Assembly: GCF_019249655.2 (NCBI RefSeq)
Contig: NZ_CP137557.1
Span: 2,823,001-2,887,000 of the forward strand
Source: Segatella copri
Lineage (GTDB): Bacteria > Bacteroidota > Bacteroidia > Bacteroidales > Bacteroidaceae
DNA: 64,000 nt
Reading direction: 5' to 3'
Under the pieces are notes generated by a model that made no database searches, was not told the origin of the DNA, and saw only the letters and a program-made list of their open reading frames with translations. Shown here in pieces: positions 1 to 8,337 of the stretch. Each line of letters starts with the position of its first letter. Position 1 is the stretch's first letter. A program made the position numbers and the translations under genes.

Positions 1-1
1 G

Positions 2-412
2 AAGGAGCGGGCACACGAGATGATGCTCGCCGACTATGAGTGGATATTGCAGCAGGACCCGCAGCGGTATCAGTGGACGCATACGCAGTGCTGGCTCATC
101 GAGTTCGTGCACGACGTGAGGGATATCGCCTCGCAGAAGAGCATCAGCGGGGAGGAAGCGGAGGACCCCTGCGACGCCTGGCACGACGCCCATTTCCGTC
201 CGCTGTCGTTGCAGCAGCTCTATAAGGTCATCTGCCGCCAGGTGGGCATCCCCGTGCCCCAACACCCCGCCAATGCACTGAGCAAGCTGAGATCCATGGA
301 GCAGCGCCGCCGCATCTTACCCGACAGCATCACCCTGTTCTACATGAAGGAGATGCAGAAGAATCCTCCCTGCCGCATCATCGAACTGCTGCTGATGATG
401 AACAGAGATTGA
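2..412 (+). CDS. Unknown protein, 5'-truncated by window edge
   Basis: The reading frame is open to the window edge, with Lys-Glu-Arg-Ala-His-Glu encoded before the first ATG at 20, so this is probably the C-terminal part of a longer protein. About 136 codons are visible, ending TGA at 412. The visible part is hydrophilic and mostly helical in character, with Trp, Gln and Arg, and no motif I recognise. It lies upstream of the M15 peptidase, smalltalk and HU genes, so it likely belongs to the same accessory island. I do not recognise the family. Confidence 0.6.
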   Translation, partial: KERAHEMMLADYEWILQQDPQRYQWTHTQCWLIEFVHDVRDIASQKSISGEEAEDPCDAWHDAHFRPLSLQQLYKVICRQVGIPVPQHPANALSKLRSMEQRRRILPDSITLFYMKEMQKNPPCRIIELLLMMNRD

Positions 413-424
413 GTCAAAGGGAGG

Positions 425-545
425 CTAGATTGAATCTGAAGTGAGGCTTACTCCGAGCCGGGGTGAGGCTCAAACGAACGTTACGTAAGGCTCATTCCAA
501 GCCGGAGTGAGCCTTACTCCGGATTGGAGTAAGGCTTTCTTCCTG
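425..545. repeat. Imperfect repeats of a GTGAGGCTYACTCC-like unit
   Basis: The intergenic stretch holds several degenerate direct and inverted copies of a unit around GTGAGGCTTACTCC and GCCGGAGTGAGCC. They can pair into hairpins. No ORF is supported here. The region separates the truncated first gene from the promoter at 610, so termination of the first gene is one possible role. Confidence 0.5.
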
Positions 546-609
546 TTGGCGCAAAGCTTGCCTCTGAAATGTCACCCACGATGTAACCCACAATGTAACC
601 CTGAAACTC

Positions 610-640
610 TTGACAAGAGCCATTTTTTTTTGTATCTTTG
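610..640 (+). promoter_or_regulatory. Bacteroidota promoter upstream of M15 peptidase
   Basis: TTGAC at 610-614 and TATCTTTG at 633-640 fit the -33/-7 pattern TTG then TAnnTTTG. Transcription would begin near 646, about 50 nt before the ATG at 698. Confidence 0.75.
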
Positions 641-697
641 CAGTGTAATTCAGAAGAAAGTAGTAGGCAAAAGTTTGATTCACAAATTAATAATCTA

Positions 698-1168
698 ATG
701 CGTATGGAACAACACACAGAACTGGAACTGGAGAGGATGCAGCAGATGCTCCTCTCCACCCACTTCACCCTAGGAGAGTTTCTCCGTTCGGGCACCGCCA
801 TCAAGTATGGCATCGACAACACGCCGCAGGATGCCATCATCATCATCCGCCTGATGATGCTCTGCGAGCAGGTATTGGAACCCCTGAGAAAGAATTTCGG
901 AGTCATCACCGTTACGAGTGGCTATCGCTGTCCGCAGCTGAACCTGGCTGTGCACGGCGTGCCGGGCAGTCAGCACACCCTGGGCGAGGCTGCCGATCTT
1001 TTCATCCCCAACGATGAGATTCTGAAGAAGTATTCCGGCTTCATCGAGGAGCATTGCCATTTCGACCAGATGATCCTGGAGCCTCGCGGCGCCTCGCCCG
1101 GCACGCAGCGCTGGCTTCATGTGAGCTATACGATGCGAAGGAAGAACCGTTATCAGATTTTATTTTAA
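698..1168 (+). CDS. Peptidase M15 family D-Ala-D-Ala carboxypeptidase-like protein
   Basis: A 156-aa protein with the M15A zinc peptidase pattern: SGYRCPQLN, then GSQHTLGEAAD supplying the metal His and Asp, then WLHVSY supplying the last metal His. Family members cleave peptidoglycan stem peptides, and many are phage endolysins or occur in Bacteroidota mobile islands. A TTG-initiated reading starting at 638 would overlap the promoter; ATG 698 (or 704) is the better start. There is no signal peptide, which favours a lysin-like or cytoplasm-released role. The stop codon lies inside the target duplication of the palindromic element that follows, and the next genes are smalltalk and HU. Confidence 0.85.
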   Translation: MRMEQHTELELERMQQMLLSTHFTLGEFLRSGTAIKYGIDNTPQDAIIIIRLMMLCEQVLEPLRKNFGVITVTSGYRCPQLNLAVHGVPGSQHTLGEAADLFIPNDEILKKYSGFIEEHCHFDQMILEPRGASPGTQRWLHVSYTMRRKNRYQILF

Positions 1169-1173
1169 TGATT

Positions 1174-1455
1174 CAAGTTTCGCAAGTAACCTCCGGTCCC
1201 CGAAGGGGGCCAACTTTCAATAACCGCTGGTGGAATGACCGAAGGTCATGGAACCTGCGGACAAACTAATAGTAGGGAGAAAGCGTCCCCAAAGGGGGCG
1301 AACCACATCCAGTCTTGCTCCTGTTCGCCCCCTTCGGGGACGATAAGAGAGTATCTGTGACTATCCGCAGGTTCCATTCCCTTCGGTCATTCCACCCGCG
1401 GTTATTCACATTCGCCCCCTTCGGGGACGGTAGAATGCTACTTGCGAAACTTCAG
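1174..1455 (+). mobile_element. Palindromic MITE-like element, copy A (282 bp)
   Basis: The ends are CAAGTTTCGCAAGTA and TACTTGCGAAACTTCAG, giving about 14-bp terminal inverted repeats. It is flanked by a perfect 9-bp duplication, TTAATGATT at 1165-1173 and 1456-1464. The two halves, about 125 bp each, are imperfect inverted copies of one another, built from GTCCCCGAAGGGGGC and GGAATGACCGAAGG blocks. Three further copies lie at 6241, 43845 and 53282. Removing the insertion restores a 12-nt gap between the M15 stop and the smalltalk ribosome-binding site, so it interrupted an operon. There is no transposase, so it must move with help from elsewhere. Confidence 0.85.
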
Positions 1456-1480
1456 TTAATGATTCAAGAAAGGAGATTGT

Positions 1481-1576
1481 ATGAAGAAAGAGACATGGAA
1501 AGCAGTGATTCAGATTGTCATCTCGGTGCTCACAGCCATCGCCACATCGCTTGGCGTTAGCTCGTGCATGAGCTGA
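1481..1576 (+). CDS. Smalltalk protein (31 aa)
   Basis: The 31-aa product begins MKKETWKAVIQIVISVLTAI and ends in GVSSCMS. This is the pattern of the Bacteroidota 'smalltalk' family: a Lys-rich start, Thr-Trp-Lys, one hydrophobic helix and a Ser-Ser-Cys end. A good Shine-Dalgarno-like AAAGGAGA lies just upstream at about 1469-1476. The family normally sits beside HU-like proteins and amidases or peptidases in Bacteroidota islands, as here. Its function is unknown. The hydrophobic core suggests a membrane peptide, and the terminal Cys context recalls a lipobox without proof of processing. Confidence 0.88.
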   Translation: MKKETWKAVIQIVISVLTAIATSLGVSSCMS

Positions 1577-1644
1577 TAGCAATCAATTTGATTCACCAAA
1601 TTATTTTATTAAATTATTTTATTAACCCTTTAAATCTTTGTATT

Positions 1645-2229
1645 ATGAGCGTAAAGTACAGAAAAGTGAAGAACAACCGCAAGGGCTCAGCAACCCGCGG
1701 CAAAATCTACGGCAAAGCCGTAGTAGACGGCGTGATCCGCACCAAGGAAATCGCCGAGAAAATCGGTAAGCGATGCACCCTCACCGAGCCAGACATCATC
1801 GCCGTGATCAACGCACTGGAAACAGAAATCGCCTATGCCCTCGCCGACGGCAAGCGCGTGATCCTCGACGGATTCGGTTCCTTCAAGGTGGGCATCAGCA
1901 CCTCCCCTGCCGATACCCCGAAAAAGTTCACCATCGCCAACATCAAGGGCTTCCACGTGGTCTTCGCACCAGCCATCGAGATGTACATGAACAAGCGCAT
2001 CAAGTCGATGCTCCGTGGCGTGAAGGTGGAGGAGATGACCGAGTACAACGGTCTCGACGATGGTTCTGACGGCGGCGGAACCAACGCCGGTGGCAACGCT
2101 GGTGGCAGCAGCGGAAGCTCCACCGGAGGCACCACCGGCGACAAGAATCCGGGCAGCACGGGTTCAGGCAGCGACGGCGGCGGTAAGGACACCGGCAGCG
2201 GCGGCGACTCTACTGACGTAGTAATCTAG
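1645..2229 (+). CDS. HU-family DNA-binding protein with Gly/Ser-rich tail
   Basis: A 194-aa protein from ATG 1645 (MSVKYRKVKNN); the 27 residues upstream in frame are hydrophobic and lack family character, so the upstream ATG at 1564 was rejected. Residues about 1-130 form an HU/IHF-like fold of the Bacteroidota type, with VILDGFGSFKV and KGFHVVFAP resembling the HU beta-arm region. Residues about 135-194 are almost entirely Gly, Ser, Thr, Asp and Asn, a low-complexity tail. It should bind and bend DNA. Together with smalltalk and the peptidase it marks a recurrent accessory module whose purpose is not established. Confidence 0.85.
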   Translation: MSVKYRKVKNNRKGSATRGKIYGKAVVDGVIRTKEIAEKIGKRCTLTEPDIIAVINALETEIAYALADGKRVILDGFGSFKVGISTSPADTPKKFTIANIKGFHVVFAPAIEMYMNKRIKSMLRGVKVEEMTEYNGLDDGSDGGGTNAGGNAGGSSGSSTGGTTGDKNPGSTGSGSDGGGKDTGSGGDSTDVVI

Positions 2230-2252
2230 ACGGGGGAAACCATCTAGATTAC
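2221..2252 (+). promoter_or_regulatory. Perfect 10-bp inverted repeat across the HU stop codon
   Basis: GTAATCTAGA at 2221-2230 and TCTAGATTAC at 2243-2252 pair perfectly around a 12-nt loop. The TAG stop of the HU gene lies within the left arm. No T-run follows, so mRNA 3'-end protection is more likely than termination. Confidence 0.6.
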
Positions 2253-2307
2253 GCAGCACAGGAAAATCTGAAAGTACTATAGATTGATATAGCACTTGAA
2301 AATCTGA

Positions 2308-2350
2308 AAGGCGACGAAGTCTCTAGGGCTTCGCCGCCTTAATTTTGTTT
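2308..2350 (+). terminator. Rho-independent terminator after HU gene
   Basis: AAGGCGACGAAG pairs with CTTCGCCGCCTT (one bulge), followed by a T-rich stretch. Confidence 0.65.
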
Positions 2351-2387
2351 AATTTCGGAACTAATATATCTAAAAAGAGGAAAATAT

Positions 2388-2418
2388 TTGGTAATTTCGA
2401 GTTTTCTGCTTAATTTTG
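2388..2418 (+). promoter_or_regulatory. Promoter for the PCMD lipoprotein gene
   Basis: TTG at 2388-2390 and TAATTTTG at 2411-2418, 20 bp apart. An AAGGAGA ribosome-binding site follows at about 2449-2455. Confidence 0.7.
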
Positions 2419-2460
2419 CAGCTGAAACATCACGAATAAATATAATATAAGGAGACATTT

Positions 2461-3624
2461 ATGAAAAGATATTCAAAATTCATACCTATCCTCGCGATAG
2501 CACTATCTGCCCCAGCATTCACCTCGTGCTTCAAGGATGAACCCCTCAATGCCGAATGCGACATTGAGCAGGCCTTCATCCCCAACAACGGCAACTGGGA
2601 AGAATGCTTCCTCAAAGCCACAGATACACTGCAGAACGTGATGTCTACGGAAAATGAAATCTGCTTCCTCGTAAAAAAGGGAACCGATCTCTCGCACTTC
2701 GCACCGAAATTCCAGATTACACCAGGCGCAACCCTATCGCCTGCCAACGGTTCGATGCAGGATTTCACCAACGGGCAAGTAACCTACACCGTTACTTCCG
2801 AGGATGGCAACTGGAAACGGCAGTACAGAGTGGGATTCACCTTCCCGCCCGTGGTTTACGAAATGATGAAGTACGACTTCGAAAACTATTTCCTCAACGA
2901 AAACAAGCCCGTTCATAAATATTATGTCTGGAGCGACAAGAACGACGACGGTACGCTTGCCAACAACTGGGCTACGGGAAATCCGGGCTTCTACATGAGC
3001 CGAAGCTCAGCCAAGCCAGACCAATATCCAACGGTACCTGTGGAGCAAGGCTACGACGGTGCCTGCGTGAAGCTCACCACCAGCGATACCGACCAGTTTG
3101 GCGCAATGGCCAAGATGCCTATCGCTGCGGGCAACCTCTTCATCGGAAAGTTCGACGCCAGTCAGGCACTGAAGGATGCCATGAAGGCCACCCAGTTTGG
3201 CGTGCCCGTAAGTTTCAAGCCCACCAAATTCAGCGGCTACTACCGATACAAGCGTGGCGATGTGTTCACCAACCGCCAGAAGAAGGTGGTGGAAGGCAAG
3301 AAAGACTACGGCACCATCTATGCCGTGTTCTACGACAACCACGACGCCGAGGGCAACAGCATCGTGCTCTATGGCGACAACGTGCAGACCAGCCCTCAGG
3401 TGGTGGCAATCGCCAAGTTGCCAGACATCGACGACACGCCCGAGTGGACCCATTTCGACCTCGACTTCGTTTATAAGAAGGAGGTGGATGCCCAGAAACT
3501 CAGAAACATGGGCTACAGCATGGCCATCGTCTGCTCATCGAGCGTAGAAGGCGCCTCGTTCATGGGAGCCATCGGAAGTACATTGTGGGTGGATCAGTTC
3601 CGCATCGCCTGCGAAAAGGAATAA
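2461..3624 (+). CDS. PCMD domain-containing lipoprotein
   Basis: A 387-aa lipoprotein precursor: SPII signal with lipobox FTSC and modified Cys23, then an N-terminal immunoglobulin-like stretch (residues about 30-125, ending in the TSEDGNWKRQYRV turn) and a C-terminal PCMD (putative carbohydrate metabolism) domain of jelly-roll type ending in WVDQFRIAC. Such proteins are thought to sit on the outer surface and bind glycans; no enzyme activity is visible. It is followed after 94 bp by a beta-barrel gene and then by a second PCMD-like protein, suggesting one surface locus. Confidence 0.8.
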   Translation: MKRYSKFIPILAIALSAPAFTSCFKDEPLNAECDIEQAFIPNNGNWEECFLKATDTLQNVMSTENEICFLVKKGTDLSHFAPKFQITPGATLSPANGSMQDFTNGQVTYTVTSEDGNWKRQYRVGFTFPPVVYEMMKYDFENYFLNENKPVHKYYVWSDKNDDGTLANNWATGNPGFYMSRSSAKPDQYPTVPVEQGYDGACVKLTTSDTDQFGAMAKMPIAAGNLFIGKFDASQALKDAMKATQFGVPVSFKPTKFSGYYRYKRGDVFTNRQKKVVEGKKDYGTIYAVFYDNHDAEGNSIVLYGDNVQTSPQVVAIAKLPDIDDTPEWTHFDLDFVYKKEVDAQKLRNMGYSMAIVCSSSVEGASFMGAIGSTLWVDQFRIACEKE

Positions 3625-3718
3625 ATGATTCTGCCAAAGAAGATTCAATGAGAAGATTCTTACAAAGAAGATTCATTAAGAAGAGATTGAGAAGATTTAG
3701 AAAAAAGAAGACAAGACA

Positions 3719-4483
3719 ATGAAAAAGCCATTCATCATATCAGCCGCAATCCTATGCCTCTGCTCTGCTGAGGCATGGGGACAGAATCTGGGAGAACTGC
3801 TCCACAAATTCACCTACCAGGCACGCATCGGCTACAACCTGGGTGGCACTGCCCCTATCGGCATGCCTGCCACCATCCGAACCCTCCACAGCTACACGCT
3901 GCAGCCTAACCTGCTGCTCGGCATCGACGCCCACTATCCCCTGGACAACAAGTGGGGACTGATGTTCGGTCTGCACTTCGAAGGCAAGGGCATGAAGATT
4001 GATGCGGGCGTAAAGAACTACCACATGACCATGGTGAAAGGTGGTGAACAGCTGGATGGCGTGTTCACGGGCAACGTTATAACAAAGGTTGACCAGAGCC
4101 TCGCAACTATACCAGTGCAAGCCACTTACGACGTTACAGAGAAGCTTCGTCTGAAGCTGGGTCCTTACTTCTCCTACGTCACCTCGCATAAGTTTGAGGG
4201 CAGCGCCTACGACGGTTATCTGCGCCAGGGCGACCCTACGGGGCCCAAGGTAGAACTGGGACATGAGGACGGAGAGCGTGGCGAATACGACTTCTCGGGC
4301 GATATGCGCAACTGGCAGTTTGGCATCGACGTAGGTGCCGACTGGAATTTCTCGAAGCGCTGGGGCGGCTACGTGGGCTTAACCTGGGGCTTATCAGAAG
4401 TGTTCAAGAAAGACTTCCACGTGATAGAGCAGTCGATGTATCCCATCTACGGCACCATCGGACTGAGCTATCAGCTGAAATAA
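3719..4483 (+). CDS. Outer-membrane beta-barrel protein (PorT-like)
   Basis: A 254-aa protein with signal peptide (cleavage near EAWG-QN) followed by alternating amphipathic strands with aromatic girdles, ending YGTIGLSYQLK. A final strand with near-terminal aromatic residue fits an 8-10-stranded outer-membrane barrel of the OmpW/PorT type. It lies between two PCMD-type proteins in the same direction. The A/G-rich leader at 3630-3718 contains repeated AAGAAGATT blocks and no other gene. Substrate unknown. Confidence 0.7.
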   Translation: MKKPFIISAAILCLCSAEAWGQNLGELLHKFTYQARIGYNLGGTAPIGMPATIRTLHSYTLQPNLLLGIDAHYPLDNKWGLMFGLHFEGKGMKIDAGVKNYHMTMVKGGEQLDGVFTGNVITKVDQSLATIPVQATYDVTEKLRLKLGPYFSYVTSHKFEGSAYDGYLRQGDPTGPKVELGHEDGERGEYDFSGDMRNWQFGIDVGADWNFSKRWGGYVGLTWGLSEVFKKDFHVIEQSMYPIYGTIGLSYQLK

Positions 4484-4548
4484 AGGAAAATCAATTATTT
4501 CAAAATAAAAGAATTATTTCAAAAATATAATAAAAGAAAGGAAAAATT

Positions 4549-6123
4549 ATGAAGAAAATTTTTACTCTAGTAGCAGCAGCACTCTGCTCCATGTCGATGA
4601 TGGCAAAGGAGTACACCTGCCCTCTCGTAGTTAACATGATGGGAATGGACATGCCAGTGGGCGACGTGAAGGTGAACGTAGATGAGCAGGGAGAAGGCAA
4701 ATATACCATGAGTTTGCTCAACTTCAAGATGACCGATTACATGCAGATTGGCAACATCGTTATCAAGGACGTAGAGGCAACTAAGTGTGGCAACGTCATC
4801 ATGCTCAATGCTGCAAAGGACATCCAGATTACCGAGGGTGACGACAAGAACGTAGAATGGATGGGACCAGGTCTCGGCAACGTGAACATCATCTTCAAGG
4901 GAGAACTGAAGGGCGACAATTTCAACGCCTACCTCAACATTCCATTGGCTGGCGGCATGATTGTCGGCGTGAAACTCGGCGAAAATTGCAATGAGATGGG
5001 TCAGTTGCCAAACGCCGGTTTCGAGAAATTCCACGAGGCATCATACAGCAGCGCCAAGAGCCAGGAGCCTGACGGATGGCACTCATTCATGAGCTCTACC
5101 GGCAAGTACGCAAGCATGGTTTCATCACCTGTACATACCTATGCTTCTTCTGAAGTGCGCGAGAACGCAGCAGAAGACAACAAGCAGTGTGTAAAGATAG
5201 TTTCTACTCCAGTGAAAGTGGGTCCAATTGTTGCAGCTTCTGCCAACGGTACCATCACCACCGGTCGTCTGAAGGCAGGCAACATGGATGCAACTAGCAA
5301 GGACAACTGCTCATTCCTGGATTTCAACTCAACAGATGTTGATGCCAACGGCGATCCATTCTATGCTGTGCTCAACAACAAGCCTGATGCCATGAAGGTT
5401 TGGGTGAAGTTCAAGGCTGGCGACGGCAACAAGAATCCTAAGGCTACCATCAGTGCCCTCTTGACCAACGGCGAGTATGCTCAGGACCCAGAAGATGACA
5501 AGTATGCAGCCAACATCATCGCCCGTGCCAACAACTCTTCTATCGAGAGCAAGGACGAGTGGCAGGAGATTACCATCCCATTCACCTATGATAATGAGAA
5601 TGAAATGCCTAAGGCAGCCCTGGTTACCATGTCAACCTGCGCTGTGCCAAGCGGCGGCAGCAAGAGCGAGACCAATCCTGATGTATTGTATGTAGACGAT
5701 GTAGAGATGGTTTACAATGCTGACGTGAAGAAGGTTACCATGGATGGTAAGGACATCACAAACGAGTTTGATGAAGCCGGCGAGTTGGAGATTGAAGGCT
5801 ACAATAAGAATTTGGATATCAACAACTTCCAGTTGGAGGCTATCGGTGCCGGTGCTTATGTTACCAAGAAGATTACAGCAGATGACTTTAATACCTACGT
5901 AAGCTTCACCGTTACATCCAACGACCTGAAGAACTGCGTAACCCGCACCATCACCTTCAAGGACTATACCACTGGCATTAAGAACCTCGAGACCATCACC
6001 TTGCCAAATGGCGTGAAGGCCATCTACAACATGGCAGGTCAGCAGGTTACCAGCATGCAGAGTGGCCAGGTTTACATTGTAAAGTATACCAACGGCGAGA
6101 GCAAGAAGATGATTAAGAAGTAA
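4549..6123 (+). CDS. Calycin-like and PCMD-type secreted protein with degenerate sorting tail
   Basis: A 524-aa secreted protein. After an SPI signal (MSMMAKEY) residues about 20-150 resemble the calycin-like lipocalin fold common in Prevotella. Residues about 155-390 form a PCMD-type beta-sandwich opening with GQLPNAGFEKFHE and ending VLYVDDVEMVYN. A linker and a C-terminal segment (YNMAGQQVTSMQSGQVYIV ... KKMIKK) follow; this resembles the short Prevotella form of a type IX secretion sorting domain. Surface exposure through type IX secretion is therefore inferred. Partner of the upstream barrel and lipoprotein. Confidence 0.72.
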   Translation: MKKIFTLVAAALCSMSMMAKEYTCPLVVNMMGMDMPVGDVKVNVDEQGEGKYTMSLLNFKMTDYMQIGNIVIKDVEATKCGNVIMLNAAKDIQITEGDDKNVEWMGPGLGNVNIIFKGELKGDNFNAYLNIPLAGGMIVGVKLGENCNEMGQLPNAGFEKFHEASYSSAKSQEPDGWHSFMSSTGKYASMVSSPVHTYASSEVRENAAEDNKQCVKIVSTPVKVGPIVAASANGTITTGRLKAGNMDATSKDNCSFLDFNSTDVDANGDPFYAVLNNKPDAMKVWVKFKAGDGNKNPKATISALLTNGEYAQDPEDDKYAANIIARANNSSIESKDEWQEITIPFTYDNENEMPKAALVTMSTCAVPSGGSKSETNPDVLYVDDVEMVYNADVKKVTMDGKDITNEFDEAGELEIEGYNKNLDINNFQLEAIGAGAYVTKKITADDFNTYVSFTVTSNDLKNCVTRTITFKDYTTGIKNLETITLPNGVKAIYNMAGQQVTSMQSGQVYIVKYTNGESKKMIKK

Positions 6124-6180
6124 ATGATCAAGAAGTAAATGATCAAGAAATAATTGATCAAGAAATAAAAGTTAAAATAT
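6120..6180 (+). repeat. Short tandem copies of AAATGATCAAGAAGT at gene end
   Basis: The stop codon of the preceding gene is followed by two or three degraded copies of its own last 15 bases (TGATCAAGAARTAA), as if the 3' end had been duplicated by slippage. Confidence 0.6.
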
Positions 6181-6192
6181 ATTTAGATAAAA

Positions 6193-6228
6193 GGCATGCG
6201 CCCCACTCCGGGACGCATGTTTTTTTTA
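6193..6228 (+). terminator. Terminator with T-run
   Basis: GCATGCGCCCC ... GGGACGCATG hairpin followed by eight T residues. Confidence 0.85.
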
Positions 6229-6240
6229 TATAGAAAATAA

Positions 6241-6519
6241 CTGAAGTTTCGCAAGTAGCATTCTACCGTCCCCGAAGGGGGCGAATGTGAATAACCGCGG
6301 GTGGAATGACCGAAGGGAATGGAACCTGCGGATAGCAGACAAACTCTCTACCGTCCCCGAAGGGGGCGAACAGGAGCAAGACTGGATGTGGTTCGCCCCC
6401 TTTGGGGACGCTTTCTCCCTGCTATTGGTTGTCCGCAGGTTCCATTCCCTTCGGTCATTCCACCAGCGGTTATTGAAAGTTGGCCCCCTTCGGGGACCGG
6501 AGGTTACTTGCGAAACTTG
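6241..6519 (-). mobile_element. Palindromic MITE-like element, copy B (279 bp)
   Basis: Same element as at 1174 in opposite orientation: ends CTGAAGTTTCGCAAGTA and TACTTGCGAAACTTG. The flanks AGAAAATAA (6232-6240) and AAAAAATAA (6520-6528) match at 8 of 9 positions, consistent with an aged 9-bp duplication. It lies between two convergent terminators, so it disrupts nothing obvious. Confidence 0.82.
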
Positions 6520-6579
6520 AAAAAATAATAAATTATACAGAAAACAAAAAATTATATAGAAAATATATTTTTTATAGAA

Positions 6580-6622
6580 CATGAAAAATCCCCAGCCATC
6601 AAATGAATGATAGCTGGGGATT
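6580..6622 (-). terminator. Terminator of the infC-rpmI-rplT operon
   Basis: AATCCCCAGC (6587-6596) pairs with GCTGGGGATT (6613-6622); read on the minus strand it runs into a T-run at 6587-6583. Confidence 0.85.
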
Positions 6623-6695
6623 CAATCTTTTCAAAATCTAGAGGCTAAACTCCCTATGTGTTATCACTAACACGATAAAAAATTTAGCGTCGGAT

Positions 6696-7040
6696 TTACT
6701 TCACCTTAGCAACGATAGCCTTGAAAGCCTCTGGGTTGTTAACAGCGAGGTCAGCGAGAACCTTGCGGTTGATCTCGATACCTGCCTTGTGAAGAGCACC
6801 CATCAACTGGCTGTAGCTCATACCATCGAGGCGAGCAGCAGCGTTGATACGCTGGATCCACAATGCGCGGAATGTGCGCTTCTTGTTACGACGATCGCGA
6901 TAAGCGTAGGTAAGACCCTTCTCCCAAGTGTTCTTAGCTACTGTCCATACATTCTTGCGAGCTCCATAGTAACCCTTAGTGAGCTTCAAGATTTTTGTTC
7001 TCTTTGCTTTAGATGCAACGTGATTTACTGATCTTGGCAT
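6696..7040 (-). CDS. rplT: Ribosomal protein bL20
   Basis: At 114 aa this is the normal length for bL20. It starts [14 protein letters not shown] and carries the conserved [14 protein letters not shown] region and the C-terminal globular part [19 protein letters not shown]. bL20 binds 23S rRNA early in 50S assembly. It is the last gene of infC-rpmI-rplT, 39 bp after rpmI, and is followed by a strong terminator. Confidence 0.98.
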   Translation of the reverse strand: MPRSVNHVASKAKRTKILKLTKGYYGARKNVWTVAKNTWEKGLTYAYRDRRNKKRTFRALWIQRINAAARLDGMSYSQLMGALHKAGIEINRKVLADLAVNNPEAFKAIVAKVK

Positions 7041-7079
7041 AATTTTTTTTCTTTAAAAGTTCGACTAAAAAGTTAATAA

Positions 7080-7277
7080 TTAACGGAGGCAGAGCAAGTC
7101 GCGAACCTGCTTCAAGTTTGAACGGTCTACGAGAGTCTCGCCGAGGAGGTTTCTCTTCTGCTTCTTTGTCTTCTTAGTCAAGATGTGACTGTGATAAGCG
7201 TGATGACGCTTAATCTTACCTGTACCGGTGAAACGGAATCTCTTCTTTGCGCCGGAATTAGTCTTTACTTTTGGCAT
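7080..7277 (-). CDS. rpmI: Ribosomal protein bL35
   Basis: At 65 aa it is very basic, starting [15 protein letters not shown] with the family motif [20 protein letters not shown]. It is a structural protein of the 50S subunit. Located between infC and rplT as in most bacteria. Confidence 0.98.
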   Translation of the reverse strand: MPKVKTNSGAKKRFRFTGTGKIKRHHAYHSHILTKKTKKQKRNLLGETLVDRSNLKQVRDLLCLR

Positions 7278-7355
7278 TTTTACTTTTAATTTAAATTGTT
7301 ATTTATTATAGCGATGGCAACGCATATACCAGGGCGTTACGCATCTTTTTCATTC

Positions 7356-8042
7356 TTAATCCTCTGCTCCCTCTGCGAGTTTCTTCAGGGCATCGCCGCC
7401 TTTGGCATTGGCGAGCAAGCCATTCTTCTCGGCATTAGCCTCGCGCTCTGCATCAGCAGCAGCCTTGGCTTCAGCCTCTCGCTTCTCACGGTCCATCTTC
7501 TGCTGGCTCTTCTTGGCTGTGCCAGCCTTCTTTGGACTCATGTAGAGGAACATCTTCTTACCCTCGAGGCGTGGCATCTGCTCTACCTTTCCGTATTCTT
7601 CCAAATCATTGGCGAAACGGAGGAGGAGAACTTCACCCTGCTCCTTGAAGAGGATAGAACGACCGCGGAAGAACACGTATGCACGAACCTTGTTACCCTC
7701 GCTGAGGAACTCCTTGGCGTGCTTGAGCTTGAACTGGTAGTCGTGCTCATCGGTCTGAGGTCCGAAACGGATCTCCTTGGTCTCCACCTTCACCTGCTTC
7801 TGCTTCATTTCCTTAGCATGTTTCTTCTGCTGGTAAAGGAACTTAGAATAGTCAACAATACGGCAAACTGGTGGCTGGGCATTAGGGGATATCTCGACCA
7901 AGTCAAGCTCTTGCTGACGTGCCAAGTCCAACGCTTTACGTGTAGGCATCACTTCAGCTCCGCCTTCACTTACAACTCTCACTTCACGTACGCGTATCTG
8001 TTCGTTTACGCGGTACTGATTTTTCATTTTGTCATTTTTCAT
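7356..8042 (-). CDS. infC: Translation initiation factor IF-3
   Basis: At 228 aa it is longer than the usual 170-180. Residues about 8-75 are the N-terminal domain ([15 protein letters not shown], then [17 protein letters not shown]) and about 80-175 the C-terminal domain ([26 protein letters not shown] core, written here in parts). The last 50 residues form a charged Ala/Glu/Lys extension, known in Bacteroidota. IF-3 binds 30S and checks initiator tRNA and start codon. A second possible start is five codons in (MKNQYRV). It has its own promoter downstream of the GxxExxY cassette. Confidence 0.96.
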   Translation of the reverse strand: MKNDKMKNQYRVNEQIRVREVRVVSEGGAEVMPTRKALDLARQQELDLVEISPNAQPPVCRIVDYSKFLYQQKKHAKEMKQKQVKVETKEIRFGPQTDEHDYQFKLKHAKEFLSEGNKVRAYVFFRGRSILFKEQGEVLLLRFANDLEEYGKVEQMPRLEGKKMFLYMSPKKAGTAKKSQQKMDREKREAEAKAAADAEREANAEKNGLLANAKGGDALKKLAEGAED

Positions 8043-8085
8043 TAACTATTCGATATATTCTTTTGTCTTTTTGATTAAACGGCTG

Positions 8086-8116
8086 CAAAGTTACGAATTT
8101 TCCATGAAACCACCAA
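8086..8116 (-). promoter_or_regulatory. Promoter of infC operon
   Basis: On the minus strand TTG (8116-8114) and TAACTTTG (8093-8086) are 20 bp apart. This makes infC-rpmI-rplT independent of thrS despite the intervening insertion. Confidence 0.8.
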
Positions 8117-8202
8117 ATTTTCAGCTGGTTATTTTCATTTTTGCCCGCAGATTCTTTGTTTTTCTAATGGATTTAATATTTTAACCCCACAGATTGCTTT
8201 TT

Positions 8203-8300
8203 AAGTCACGCAGATTTCGCAGATCTTTCTTGATACTCTCCCAAGAATGTCATGGCAATGAAAATCTGCGTCATCTGCGAAATCTGCGTGACTAAAAAAA
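8203..8300. repeat. 21-bp inverted repeat with ATCTGCG blocks (left flank of GxxExxY)
   Basis: AGTCACGCAGATTTCGCAGAT is mirrored by ATCTGCGAAATCTGCGTGACT around a loop of about 50 nt. The last 40 bases, 8261-8300, recur exactly at 8810-8849 on the far side of the GxxExxY gene. The downstream bases carry shorter AGCGTGA repeats. No ORF is seen between 8043 and 8337. Confidence 0.8.
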
Positions 8301-8337
8301 CATAATCAAGCGTGAGAAAAAAACATATCAGCGTGAA

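Noticed and set aside
1564..1644. Upstream start for the HU-like protein
   Set aside because: The 27 extra residues are hydrophobic, overlap the smalltalk stop codon and lack family character; ATG 1645 fits.
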